DNA of 64,000 nucleotides from positions 186,001 to 250,000 of the forward strand of contig MU867084.1 in the NCBI GenBank assembly GCA_033725935.1, written 5' to 3'. How positions within the stretch are numbered: the first letter of the stretch is position 1; each line of letters begins with the position of its first letter. Under the pieces are notes generated by a model. That model saw only the letters and a program-made list of their open reading frames with translations. It did no database searches and had not been told where the DNA came from. Made by a program: the position numbers and the translations under genes. This DNA comes from Cladorrhinum sp. PSN259 (Eukaryota; Ascomycota; Sordariomycetes; Sordariales; Podosporaceae). Below are positions 54,461-64,000 of the stretch, one piece after another.

Positions 54461-55583
54461 ATGACTGACAGAACTGACCGTTCCACCCTCCTTCGTCCAC
54501 CCCCTCCCGATCCCAGCAAGGCACCCATCGAAAATGTCTTGGAAGTGACCGAGCTGGCCGTTCTGGGACCCAACATCTTCTCCAACGCCCGCAAGCCTTG
54601 GCACCCTCCCGGGGCACGAGGCATCTATGGCGGCTCCGTGATCGCCATGTGCCTCGCCGCCGCGCAGCGCACAGTATCTGACGACTTCCTGGTCCACTCC
54701 TGCCACTGCTACTTTCTGCTCGCCGGTTCCTCGGAGCAGCCCATCCTCTTCCACGTCGAGCAGGTTCGTGATGGCAGGTCCTTCGCGACCCGCACCGTCC
54801 AGGCCCGCCAGCGCGGCCGTTGCATCTTCACCACCACCATCTCCTTCGTGAGGGAAGGCTCGTCGGGATCCCCGGGGACCCAGGTCTCCCACTCCTCCGT
54901 CATGCCAAGTGATGCCGTGCCTCCTCCCGACGACTACGACGATGAGCCGGAAATGATGAGGCAGTCCCCCTTTCAGGGCACCAAGATCGAGGTGATCGAC
55001 CCCCCATCAGGCTCAGGAGGAAAGGGAGAGAAGAAAACCAGGCAGTGGATACGCGCCCGGGGTAAAATTTCGGGCGGGACGGCGGCGCATTTGGAAGCTC
55101 TCGCCTACGTGAGCGACAGCTACTTCATTGGCACCATCACGCGGATTCACAGGCTCTGGAGGTTTCCCTTCAACCCGGAGGAGTACGAGGGTCTCGCGCC
55201 GGACCTGAAGGAGCGCGTGAGGACGCTCCACGCGTGGGAAGGGATGGGTGAGGACCCAAAGGACATGATCGGGCAGCCGACGCTGGGCATGATGGTTTCT
55301 CTCGATCACACGATCTACTTCCACGAGCCAAAAAGGGTGCTCGCGGACGAGTGGATGCTCACCGAGATGGAATCCCCGTGGGCTGGTGATGGACGGGCGG
55401 TGGTGACGCAAAAGATTTTCGCCAAGGATGGTACTTTGTTGGCTACTTGTTTTCAAGAGGTATGTCTGGCTTGTTTTTTCCTTCGCAGCATAAATCGTGC
55501 AATTTTATTAACTCTGTTACTGTTAGGGACTTGTTCGTCTTCAACAGCCAAAGCCGGAAAGCGCCAAGGACTCGAAGCTGTGA
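54461..55583 (+). CDS. Peroxisomal acyl-CoA thioesterase, TesB/ACOT8 double-hotdog family
   Basis: Hydrolyses acyl-CoA to fatty acid and CoA, probably during peroxisomal beta-oxidation (cf. yeast Tes1). Two exons, 54461-55459 and 55527-55583, give 351 residues. The first hotdog contains RGIYGGSVIAMCLAAAQRTV, HSCHCYFLLAGS, FHVEQVRDGRSFATRTVQAR and IFTTTISFVRE. The second has LGMMVSLDHTIYFHEP, WMLTEMESPWAGDGRAVVTQ and IFAKDGTLLATCFQEGLVRL across the splice. The 67-nt intron ends TTACTGTTAG, and the second exon ends KDSKL-stop: SKL is a perfect PTS1 peroxisomal signal. Without splicing, the frame runs on to 55603 and loses SKL. Confidence 0.94.
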
Positions 55584-56319
55584 AGTGGATGATGGCATTG
55601 TAAAACTGTCAGCTGGTCATGATTTAATTTGGCCAAACCTAGGTTGTGTATGAGACCTCGAGTGTACATAGGCTGAACGGGGGCTTCTAGAGCAAAGACT
55701 CATGAAGTTTTGTAATGTCAAAAACAAATGCATACTGGTGCCATTCGAATCGCCAGATGAAAGTGAAAAAATGTTTTATTAATTCATACGGTATACCGGG
55801 CGTCGAAATAATATTAGATAAACCCAGCAGGCCGACCATCGTCACTGGGTAGTGTACAAGAGATAAGTAGCAAGCCAGCTTCCAGAGAGCTAGGTAGCCA
55901 TCTATGCACGCTTCAACTAATGTACCTGAATATTTACTTTTCGCTTGCAAACTCCGTTCATAATACTCCCCCCTCTTTATGCTTTTCCGTCCATTATAGC
56001 CGGTCCTTCGCCTAGAAGCCACGCTTTTTACAAGCTTTCCCAAAGAAAGCTGGGGTATCGCTCGTTCACCATATCTCAGACCCGTCATCCATGCCAGGTT
56101 CGCAAAGTGATGCATGGAGAAAGGCGAAAGACAGTGTGTAGTGGGGTGCAACCTGCCAACCAGGCCACGATAACCCACTGAAAAAAAAAAGATCAAAAGC
56201 CAAAAAAACTATGCCACTTGATGCATCGGATTCGAAGAAAAAGGCAAAAAAAAGTAGAGGCTGAAAATGTATCTACTGCGGGGCGGAGGGGGAAATTGCC
56301 CATCCAAAGGGATCAGAGA
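55584..56319. other. Convergent intergenic region
   Basis: Lies between the 3' ends of the thioesterase and Red1-like genes. The minus-strand open frame at 55687-56196 has no recognisable motif and is rejected. Confidence 0.5.
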
Positions 56320-59300
56320 CTAAATCGAAACCCCGTCCAAGTTCAGCACCTTGGACTGGTCGCCAAGGAACTGGGATCGATATTCAATGATCCCACGAGC
56401 TATGACGTTGAAATCTTTAACCTTGTTAACCTTGAAGCCCTTCAAGAGCTCTCGCAGGCCCGTAATGAAACGGTTCTTCTGGTCGGGCGGGACATGGTCG
56501 GCATTGCCGAGTTCCAAAAGAATTTGGTTTTCTGTTTGGTAGAGGGGCAGGAGTCAGCTTTGAGAGGGGGATAATTATGAGGAAGGTTTGATGTTAGCAT
56601 GCCGTCAGAGTTTGGGTAACTCACCTGCAACTTCAATCGACTTGAAATGTTGAAACTGGCAATTTTCTGGGCACTCTTCGCGTCTAAGTTCATAGGGACA
56701 AATCTCTTTGTTTGGGTCAATTCTGTTGGTGTAGGTCAGGGACTTGAGTCCACCCGCAACCTTCTTGAGATAATCCGGGTGGAATCGATAAGCATGAAAA
56801 TAACGAAGTGGACTCTCGTAAGGCAGTAGGATGCTGTCATGGCGTGAAGATGGCTTTGCTGAAGACGGCTTCGCATGAGTTGCCTGCAAATGTGTTAGTT
56901 AAACATGTCGGACTTCACAGCCGACAGGAAGAGATCGACATTTACTTCTCCTGCTGCCTCAGATTCAATTTCTTGCACCTCTTCTCGAGTCCCTGCAACG
57001 TTCGAGATTTGCTCGGGCATCGGGACCGAAGATTGTCTGGCTTCGGATGACTCACTGACCGCTACGGTGGGTGTTGGGGCAGCTGGACTAGGAGATCTAG
57101 ACTGGAGTTCCATCGGAATTGTTTCGTCTACCTTTGCAAAACCCTCTGAATTGGGCAATTCTGAACTTGGGGCCTGATCGCCAGTAGGTGCTTCTGGGTG
57201 ACTAGGCTCAGCAACGTCAGCAGCGCCCTTCACAGCCGGGGCAATGCTTCGAACATCCGCATCATCCCCTTGCTGTTCGAGATTAATCGTGGGTGGAGAC
57301 ACATCGGCAGTCTGGCTTTCTGAAGAGACGCTCTCTGACCGAAGCGCGGGTGTCTCTGTTTCAAAAATGGGTTCAACGTTCTCGCTCACAACAGTACTGG
57401 GTTCGATGTGCATAACATCAGCACTTGCAATGACGTTTCCTGCAGACGTCTCTGGCTCAGCAGGCTTGGGGGAAATGTTGTCCCGTTGAGGCTGCTTCGG
57501 TGAGCCTACGCCTTCGTCCATCGAAACGTCACCAGGCGCCTGGCTCTCACTGGACGGTGCAGAGTTTCCAGAGGAAAGAGCCATCTCAACATCGACCGGG
57601 GCATCCCGTACTTGCGACGCATGTACCTCTGTCTCTGGCAGCGTGGCGACTCCGTTTGTGTTCGGGGTGCCGGCAGAGGAGGTTTCAAGGTGCTCAAGCT
57701 CTTCGGCCAAAAGCTTCTTCTCCGTCAGTTCTCTGTTAATCTCTGCCTGCAACCGTGCCTCTTCTTCTCGAAGCTGTTGCAGCCGATTGAGCTTTTCCTC
57801 GAGTGAACTATCTACGCGAGGGAGATCAAGGCTGACTATACGGCCACGGCGTTCGGCTTTCTGTAGTGGATCGAGACGAGTTTTGGGGATCTTGAGCGAC
57901 GGAGCATCTACCTCGGATAGAGCTGGACTGCTCAAAACTTCCCGCTCTCGGTGGGGAAACTGGGGGAGCTTATTGTGCTTCAACTCGGGGGTCAGATTCG
58001 CTTGTATCGGTGTCTGTGAGCCCCCTGATGATTGTTTGGCCTTCCGTTTCGCCTCCGCCAGGGCAATCTTCCTTTTTATTTGCTGAATCTCTTTCTCCTT
58101 AAGACTGAGCTCAGTATCTCGTTTCTTGCCATTTCCGGGTCCGTTTGGGGGTGTCTGAGATTGAACAGGGGTGAGTGGAGGGAAGTCGCGAATAGATGCA
58201 CCTCGCGGTAAGTGTGTAGCTCTGGAGGAGAGAAAAGATGCATCCTCATCAGGTGATCCAAGGTCCATATCCATCTCCTCATCATCAGAAGCGTCGCTAA
58301 CGTCAATGATCAAGGATGTTTCCTTGCGGATCTGACCAAATGGTCGCTTGGACGGTCCAGTAGACGATTGGTATTCGACGAAGTCCGATGCTACCGGCCG
58401 CTTCCGTTGGTTCGTCGGGTTAGTTTGAGGGCCCGGCGACACTGATAAGTTTGATATTAAAGGGCTCGGCTGCGGTTGATTGGGCTGGACGTGAGCTCCG
58501 TTGGTATTTGTTTGGCCATTATTAGTGCTCCCCTTTTCAGACGCATTCTTTTGGGCCTTTGCCTGAAGTGCAGCAATCTTTGCCTGGAGAATTCGGTTTT
58601 TCTCATCCCATTGCTTGGTTTTCGGACCCGTGGGCGGTGCTGATGTCGTGCTCTGGGGCTGAGGTTCAGAAGTAGGTTGTTGCGGAGCTGGCCTTGACGG
58701 TACAGCGATCGGTTTGGATGCTGCCGTTGCTGGGCCTTTGGCGGCCTTGAGAGCGAGCAGACGTGCAATGCGGTCCTTGCGCTCCTCTCCCTTGGACTTT
58801 TCGTGCATGGTCGTCGAGTCTGTAGAAGCGGCAGCCGGCTGTTTTTGTGACACTTCAGCGGCCTGATCTGGATTTTGAGACTGCAAGTTTTTGGATTGGG
58901 CCGGTGGTGAGTCTGTGGGTGTCCGGGGCATTTCTAGTTTGAGATCACCAAACAAATTCTTGATGACTTGTTGATCGAACCCTTCGTCGATGTAGTTTTG
59001 GAACTTGACGCCCAAAGGCCACAGACGCAAGATGGCCTTTTGTGCTTCCTTTTTTGCTTCCCGCACTGACCCGAAGGAAGACAGGTAATCCACTGGGCCT
59101 TGTTGAAGCACGTTTGCAGGCGTTGAGGCGGATGGTTGCAGGCCCGTAGGGGCAACACCGGCATGATGCTCCTGCACCGGGGCAGGCTGTGTTTGGGAGC
59201 GCGGCTCTTGAGGTCCGTCTTGTTCGCTTTCGGCGGGTGAAAGGAAAGGCGAATACGATTTAGACGTCTCGCGATCTGTAATATGTTAATCCACTGGTTC

Positions 59301-59789
59301 CCAGCTTAGCTCTGAAGAAGTACAAACCATCGTTGCCGCGACTTTGCAAGACCGCTTCACCCTCGATTTCGTCATTCTCATAGAAGCCGCCGTCAGGTGT
59401 TTCTGCAGCACTGGTGGGCTGACTTGTACTTGCTCTTGCGCTTGCGATAACCTTGGATATCGGAGCATTTGGGGCAGCCCTCGGGGCAACGGTTTGGGCG
59501 CCAGTGGCCGGCTGTGAAGATTCGCGGGATTCACCATAGAGATCCTCAAATTGACCCTCGCTGAGTTCCCCTTCTTCCATCTCGACACTTGCAATCGGCT
59601 GGGCAGCCTGTGGTGCGGGCTGGGCGGTGGGCAAGGACTGTGGCTGTGGTGGTTTCTGTTGATTATTTGGGGTCACGCTTGGAGGGATGAAGTGCGTTTG
59701 CTGAGAATTATACGGTTGAGGGGGTGGGTGTGTGGGGAAAGGCGGCGGGTTCTGAGTAAAAGGAGGAAAAGGTGAAAGTTGCTGTGGCG

Positions 59790-59820
<31 letters not shown>

Positions 59821-60111
59821 CCAAGTATTCGGAGCAAATCCGACATTGTACGGAGGTCCACCAGGTGCCACCCCTCCAGCTCCCAGTCCCGGAATACTGG
59901 TCGCGTTGTAGTTGAAAGACTGTTGGGATGCATTGTGGTGTGCTTCGGCGGCAGGGGGAGGGATGTTGTATTCGTACGGTTGGGTGTAGACAGGTGGTGC
60001 TGGATATGGTGGAGGGTTTTGGTAGCCATACTGCTGTGGCGGAGGAGGTGCTGGTGCTGGATACGGATGGCCATAACCCCAAGGGGGGTTGTACCCAGGA
60101 TATTGTGACAT
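56320..60111 (-). CDS. Red1/ZFC3H1-like CCCH zinc-finger protein (MTREC scaffold)
   Basis: Homologue of fission-yeast Red1 and human ZFC3H1, scaffolds that link Mtl1/MTR4 helicase to the nuclear exosome for RNA elimination. Four exons, 60111-59328, 59275-56946, 56883-56625 and 56531-56320, give 1194 residues with consistent phases. The diagnostic C-terminal zinc finger, CPYELRREECPENCQFQHF, has spacing C-x8-C-x3-C-x3-H (about residues 1100-1117) and is followed by a helical tail. The N-terminus is Pro/Tyr/Gln-rich with a nine-glutamine run from a CTG/CAG repeat near 59789-59818. An acidic EEGELSEGQFEDLYGES motif follows. The middle is long, charged and disordered, with a Lys/Arg/Glu coiled coil (RLQQLREEEARLQAEINREL). 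The start MSQYPGYN is preferred over upstream in-frame ATGs. The identity rests mainly on the zinc finger. Confidence 0.88.
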
Positions 60112-61150
60112 CTTGATAGATATTGCAGGGCCACTACCAAACCGGCATTTCGCAGCCAGGGAAGTCCAATGTGTGGTTGTTAGAGCAGGCACTGCGAGCG
60201 GCCTGTCACAGTGAAAGAGGACGTGCAGAGTCCAGAACCTGATGATCAAAGAAATTCCAAACAACAGAGATACGATGATGAGTACCCCGACTATACAAGG
60301 TATACTTTACGCGCACGCGATCAAGATCGTCGATGCGCTCTTCATGGGATGAGGCACCCAAGATTGACGAGATGCCAGGTCAGCCACAGAACCTTCGGCA
60401 CGACGACTCTCCTGTCGTCAGATTTTGCAGTGAAATGCTCTGGTCAGAAAGGTCGCAATTGCACAAATCCAGACAGATCGGATCAAATATGCGAGCGATG
60501 CAGATAATGATTCGCCGATATCAGATTTGGCGACAGGCGTATCTCGGGTGCGATTATCACTGAAAGCGCGCCTCGTGATGGTCGATCTGATGAAGGTTTC
60601 CAGGAAAAGGAATCAAGTGCAACACTGGATGCACTGTCGGTTGAAATTCTAGAGACCCACGGGGGCCAGTCCTGGGTTTGCAAAGAACGCTATTTCAGAT
60701 TAAGCGAAGAATTGTGCACGAGCCAACCGAGTCCTGGCAGCCAAGAGCCAAGCCTGTGTGACATCAGCTGGCCTGAGCTCTCAGCTGCCTGTCATCAAGG
60801 ATGGCCCGAGCTTTGTTTACTCTGGGGTTTCTGCTAGGGGCAACCGCGATCATGGGGAAGACCCTCCACTGGTCCATGTCCGACTGCCTTGAACCTTCCA
60901 GCGCTGGCACAAAACACCGCCCGCTGCCCCACGACCTTCCTGTCCTGCATTGGTGTACCTGCATTTTTGAGGGCGTTCCTTGCATTGCATCGCGCGCATG
61001 TTTGGACCGTCTTCGATCCGCCATTCGAATGTTTACATTTTACATGACTGCACGAGGACAGCAGCACCACCACCACTACGCCAGAATCCTTTACGACAGT
61101 ATTCCATGATTCTGTTGGATTTCTGAACACCACTAAACTTTTAGCGCGCC
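60112..61150. other. Divergent promoter between Red1-like and myosin II genes
   Basis: About 1.04 kb. A 102-aa plus-strand frame at 60801-61109 starts with a signal-like stretch (MARALFTLGFLLGATAIMG) but ends in low-complexity His codons and overlaps the probable myosin leader, so it is not accepted. Confidence 0.5.
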
Positions 61151-64000
61151 ATGTCGGTTCGTAACAACCCATTCGCGAGGAATGCCTCCCCCTCGACAGG
61201 TTCGAACGGGGGAGGCAGGCCGAAATCCGTTCTATACCCTTCTCCCTCGCCCTCTCTCTCCCCCACGCCGTCACCATTCTCAGGCGGCCATGTACGTACC
61301 CAATCCCAGAACTCGGTTTCCTCGCCCTTCGTACACCCCGCACCGATGCGCAATGGCAATGCGCGGGGCATCTCCAGAGAGGCGACGACAGCCAGTAATT
61401 CGAGCACTTTTGCGCCGTCATTTATCACGTCCGAAGACATGCGCAAGCCGACCGATATAGTCAACGGAATCGAGGGCGAGAACGACTTCTCCGGCAAGAA
61501 ATATGTGTGGCTTAAGGATCCACAGACGGCATTTGTCAAGGGCTGGGTGGTCGAGGAGTTGCCCGAAGGGAAAATATTAGTTCAGTGTGATGATGGGAGC
61601 CAACGAGAGGTCGACCCAGAGAGCGTCGACAAGGTCAACCCCGCCAAGTTCGACAAGGCTGATGACATGGCCGAGCTCACACACTTGAACGAGGCATCAG
61701 TTGTCCACAATCTCCATATGAGATACATGTCCGACCTGATATACACATACTCCGGGCTGTTCCTGGTGACGGTCAACCCTTACACCCCTCTGCCAATATA
61801 CACCAATGAGTATATCAACATGTACAAGGGGAGAAATAGGGAAGACAACAAGCCGCATATTTACGCCATGGCCGATGAAGCCTTCCGCAATCTTATGGAT
61901 GAGAACGAAAATCAGAGTATCTTGGTTACGGGCGAGTCTGGTGCAGGAAAGACTGAAAACACCAAAAAGGTCATCCAGTACCTTGCCGCAGTTGCGCATT
62001 CTGATGCCTCGTCGAGAAACCGGGGGCAACAGCATTCAACTCTCTCTGCACAGATTCTCAGGGCAAATCCTATCCTCGAAGCTTTTGGCAACGCTCAGAC
62101 TGTCCGGAACAACAACTCGTCTCGATTCGGCAAGTTTATTCGTATCGAGTTCAGCCGTCACGGCGCCATCGCCGGAGCTTTCATTGACTGGTATCTACTC
62201 GAAAAGTCGCGTGTCGTGCGCATCAGTGCCCAGGAGCGAAATTACCATGTGTTCTATCAGGTCCTCAAGGGAGCTGACCGAGGAATGAAGCAGGAATTTA
62301 TGTTGGATGGGCTGAATGTTGAAGACTTTTCCTACACAAGGAATGGCCAAGACGTAATCTCGGGAGTTTCTGATCGCGACGAATGGAACTCACTCCTCGA
62401 GGCTTTTGAGGTTATGGGATTCTCTCAGTCTCAACAAATGGCTATCTTGCGTACCGTTGCAGCAGTCCTCCATCTGGGCAACGTAACGGTGGCAGAGAGC
62501 AGATCTGCAGATCAGGCGCGCCTCACCCCTGAGGGCAAGGAGGTTGCCGCCAGGGTATGCAAGTTGCTCGGTGTGGAATTGCAGCCCTTCTTGCAGGGCC
62601 TTTTACACCCAAAGGTCAAGGCTGGCAGAGAGTGGGTGGAGAAGGTTCAGAACCCAGAGCAGGTTCGCTTCAGCATTGATGCGCTTGCGAAGGGTATATA
62701 TGAACGAAGTTTTGGCGACCTTGTCGCCAAGATCAACCGTCAACTTGACCGTCCTGGTATGGGCTTAGATGATACCCGATTTATTGGCGTCCTAGATATT
62801 GCTGGCTTTGAAATTTTTGAAACAAACAGCTTCGAGCAACTGTGCATCAATTATACCAACGAAAAGTTGCAGCAGTTCTTCAACCATCACATGTTTGTCC
62901 TGGAGCAGGAAGAGTATGCGAGAGAAAAGATTGAGTGGCAGTTTATCGACTTCGGCAAGGATCTTCAACCGACCATCGATCTGATTGAGCTTCCGAACCC
63001 GATCGGTATCTTCTCCTGCCTCGACGAGGACTGCGTCATGCCCAAAGCCACCGATAAAACCTTTTCCGAGAAGCTGAACTCTTTGTGGGATAAGAAGTCA
63101 CAAAAGTACCGGCCATCTCGCCTAGGACAGGGCTTCATTCTGACACATTATGCTGCTGAAGTTGAATATTCGACTGAAGGGTGGCTCGAAAAGAATAAGG
63201 ACCCCCTAAACGACAACATTACCAGGTTGCTGGGGGCTTCATCTGACGACCATGTGGCCAGCCTCTTTGCCGACTGCGCTGATCAGGATGACGAGACTGG
63301 TGGTATGCGAAGCAGAGTCAAAAAGGGTCTGTTCCGTACAGTTGCTCAGAGACACAAGGAACAGTTGTCGAGCCTTATGGCGCAGCTACATTCCACCCAT
63401 CCTCATTTCGTCCGATGCATTCTGCCCAATCACAAGAAGCGCGCGAAGCAGTTTAGCGGCAACCTCGTTCTTGACCAGCTTCGATGCAACGGTGTGCTCG
63501 AGGGTATCCGTATTGCCCGGACTGGCTTCCCCAATAGGCTTGCTTTCGCTGAATTCCGGCAACGTTATGAAGTCCTGTGCCGTGATATGCCGCGGGGGTA
63601 TGTCGAGGGTCAAGTGGTCGCGAAAATGATGCTTGACAAGTTCGGCCTCGATAAATCACTGTACCGTGTTGGCCTCACAAAAGTGTTCTTCCGCGCAGGG
63701 GTCTTGGCTGAACTCGAAGAGAAGAGAGACGCAATGATTTCGGAGATCATGTCGAGATTCCAATCTGTTGCTCGCGGCTACATGTCGCGCAGGATCGCCT
63801 TCAAGCGCCTGTACCGAGCCGAGGCAACCAGAGTTATTCAAAGAAACTTTCAGGTCTATCTCGATTTGTGTGAGAACCCCTGGTGGCAGTTGCTTGTTCG
63901 CATGAAGCCTCTCCTTGGTGCTACGAGAACAGCAACCGAGGTCAAGAAAAGGGATGAAACGATTAAGCAACTACACGAAAAGATGAAGTTCGAGGCTGAG
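61151..64000 (+). CDS. Class II (conventional) myosin heavy chain, 5' part
   Basis: Actin-based motor of the cytokinetic ring. The frame is open without intron from 61151 to the window edge (950 codons) and continues beyond. Residues 1-110 are Ser/Pro-rich, followed by the SH3-like myosin N-domain (KKYVWLKDPQTAFVKGWVVE). In the motor: SDLIYTYSGLFLVTVNPY, P-loop GESGAGKT at about 261, switch I NNNSSRFGKF, switch II DIAGFEIFE at about 549, relay and actin-binding segments, and KVFFRAGVLAELEE at the converter. An IQ-like helix (FQSVARGYMSRRIAFKR) and ENPWWQLLVRMKPLL then lead into a coiled coil. The WWQLLVRMKPLL junction and YSGLF motif indicate class II, not class V. Only the start of the rod is present in this window. 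Confidence 0.96.
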   Translation, partial: MSVRNNPFARNASPSTGSNGGGRPKSVLYPSPSPSLSPTPSPFSGGHVRTQSQNSVSSPFVHPAPMRNGNARGISREATTASNSSTFAPSFITSEDMRKPTDIVNGIEGENDFSGKKYVWLKDPQTAFVKGWVVEELPEGKILVQCDDGSQREVDPESVDKVNPAKFDKADDMAELTHLNEASVVHNLHMRYMSDLIYTYSGLFLVTVNPYTPLPIYTNEYINMYKGRNREDNKPHIYAMADEAFRNLMDENENQSILVTGESGAGKTENTKKVIQYLAAVAHSDASSRNRGQQHSTLSAQILRANPILEAFGNAQTVRNNNSSRFGKFIRIEFSRHGAIAGAFIDWYLLEKSRVVRISAQERNYHVFYQVLKGADRGMKQEFMLDGLNVEDFSYTRNGQDVISGVSDRDEWNSLLEAFEVMGFSQSQQMAILRTVAAVLHLGNVTVAESRSADQARLTPEGKEVAARVCKLLGVELQPFLQGLLHPKVKAGREWVEKVQNPEQVRFSIDALAKGIYERSFGDLVAKINRQLDRPGMGLDDTRFIGVLDIAGFEIFETNSFEQLCINYTNEKLQQFFNHHMFVLEQEEYAREKIEWQFIDFGKDLQPTIDLIELPNPIGIFSCLDEDCVMPKATDKTFSEKLNSLWDKKSQKYRPSRLGQGFILTHYAAEVEYSTEGWLEKNKDPLNDNITRLLGASSDDHVASLFADCADQDDETGGMRSRVKKGLFRTVAQRHKEQLSSLMAQLHSTHPHFVRCILPNHKKRAKQFSGNLVLDQLRCNGVLEGIRIARTGFPNRLAFAEFRQRYEVLCRDMPRGYVEGQVVAKMMLDKFGLDKSLYRVGLTKVFFRAGVLAELEEKRDAMISEIMSRFQSVARGYMSRRIAFKRLYRAEATRVIQRNFQVYLDLCENPWWQLLVRMKPLLGATRTATEVKKRDETIKQLHEKMKFEAE

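Noticed and set aside
60801..61109. Small secreted-protein-like frame upstream of the myosin gene
   Set aside because: Signal-like start, but the rest is low complexity and overlaps the expected promoter and leader of the myosin gene.
61151..64000. Class V myosin
   Set aside because: One IQ-like helix followed at once by the WWQLLVRMKPLL junction and coiled coil is class II; class V would have a row of IQ motifs.

Overview
This window is nuclear DNA of a filamentous ascomycete (Pezizomycotina, probably Sordariomycetes). The genes carry short spliceosomal introns, mostly 52-120 nt, with GTAAGT-like donors, CTAAC/CTAAT branch sites and CAG/AAG acceptors. The gene set is typical of moulds: ATG29, IVY1, a Red1-type CCCH zinc-finger protein, Nup53, a class II myosin, an Osh1-type oxysterol-binding protein and a GH76 mannosidase. 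The species could not be identified. Exon models were built by hand, by matching splice sites to reading frame and recalled family sequence; no alignment was run.

Layout. 0.6-7.1 kb: NC2 beta (-), a three-exon SDR (-) and a TDA3-like FAD oxidoreductase (+). 9.1-18.2 kb: a ferric reductase (+), a TA-flanked MITE and a six-exon MFS transporter (+). 19-28 kb: a compact block with acyl-protein thioesterase (-), extradiol DOPA-dioxygenase-like enzyme (+), IVY1 (+), Nup53 (-) and ATG29 (+, with a 10-nt micro-exon). 28-38.2 kb: about 10 kb with no supportable intact protein gene. It holds a relic of an NmrA-like gene, an intron-bearing tRNA-like Pol III gene, a ~145-bp tandem repeat, a CA microsatellite, a ~50-bp minisatellite split by a hAT-type MITE with 8-bp target duplication, and a cluster of palindromic TTGCGCGCAA motifs. 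38.2-47.7 kb: a single-pass membrane protein (-), a CYP52-like P450 (-), a GH76 enzyme (-) and an EAF-type elongation factor (+). 48.6-48.9 kb: a homopolymer-rich assembly gap, then tRNA-Asn(GTT). 49.4-64 kb: Osh1-type OSBP (-), a peroxisomal acyl-CoA thioesterase ending in SKL (+), a Red1-like protein (-) and the 5' part of a myosin II heavy chain (+, running off the window).

The genes are mainly unlinked housekeeping functions (transcription, autophagy, lipid transfer, protein depalmitoylation, nuclear pore, RNA surveillance, cytokinesis) with a few metabolic enzymes. Nothing indicates a biosynthetic cluster. The most unusual part is the repeat island at 28-38 kb, above all the palindrome cluster at 35.8-37.0 kb. 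The most testable gene-level ideas are a retained intron that would remove the peroxisomal signal of the thioesterase, and two stop-free 57-nt introns.
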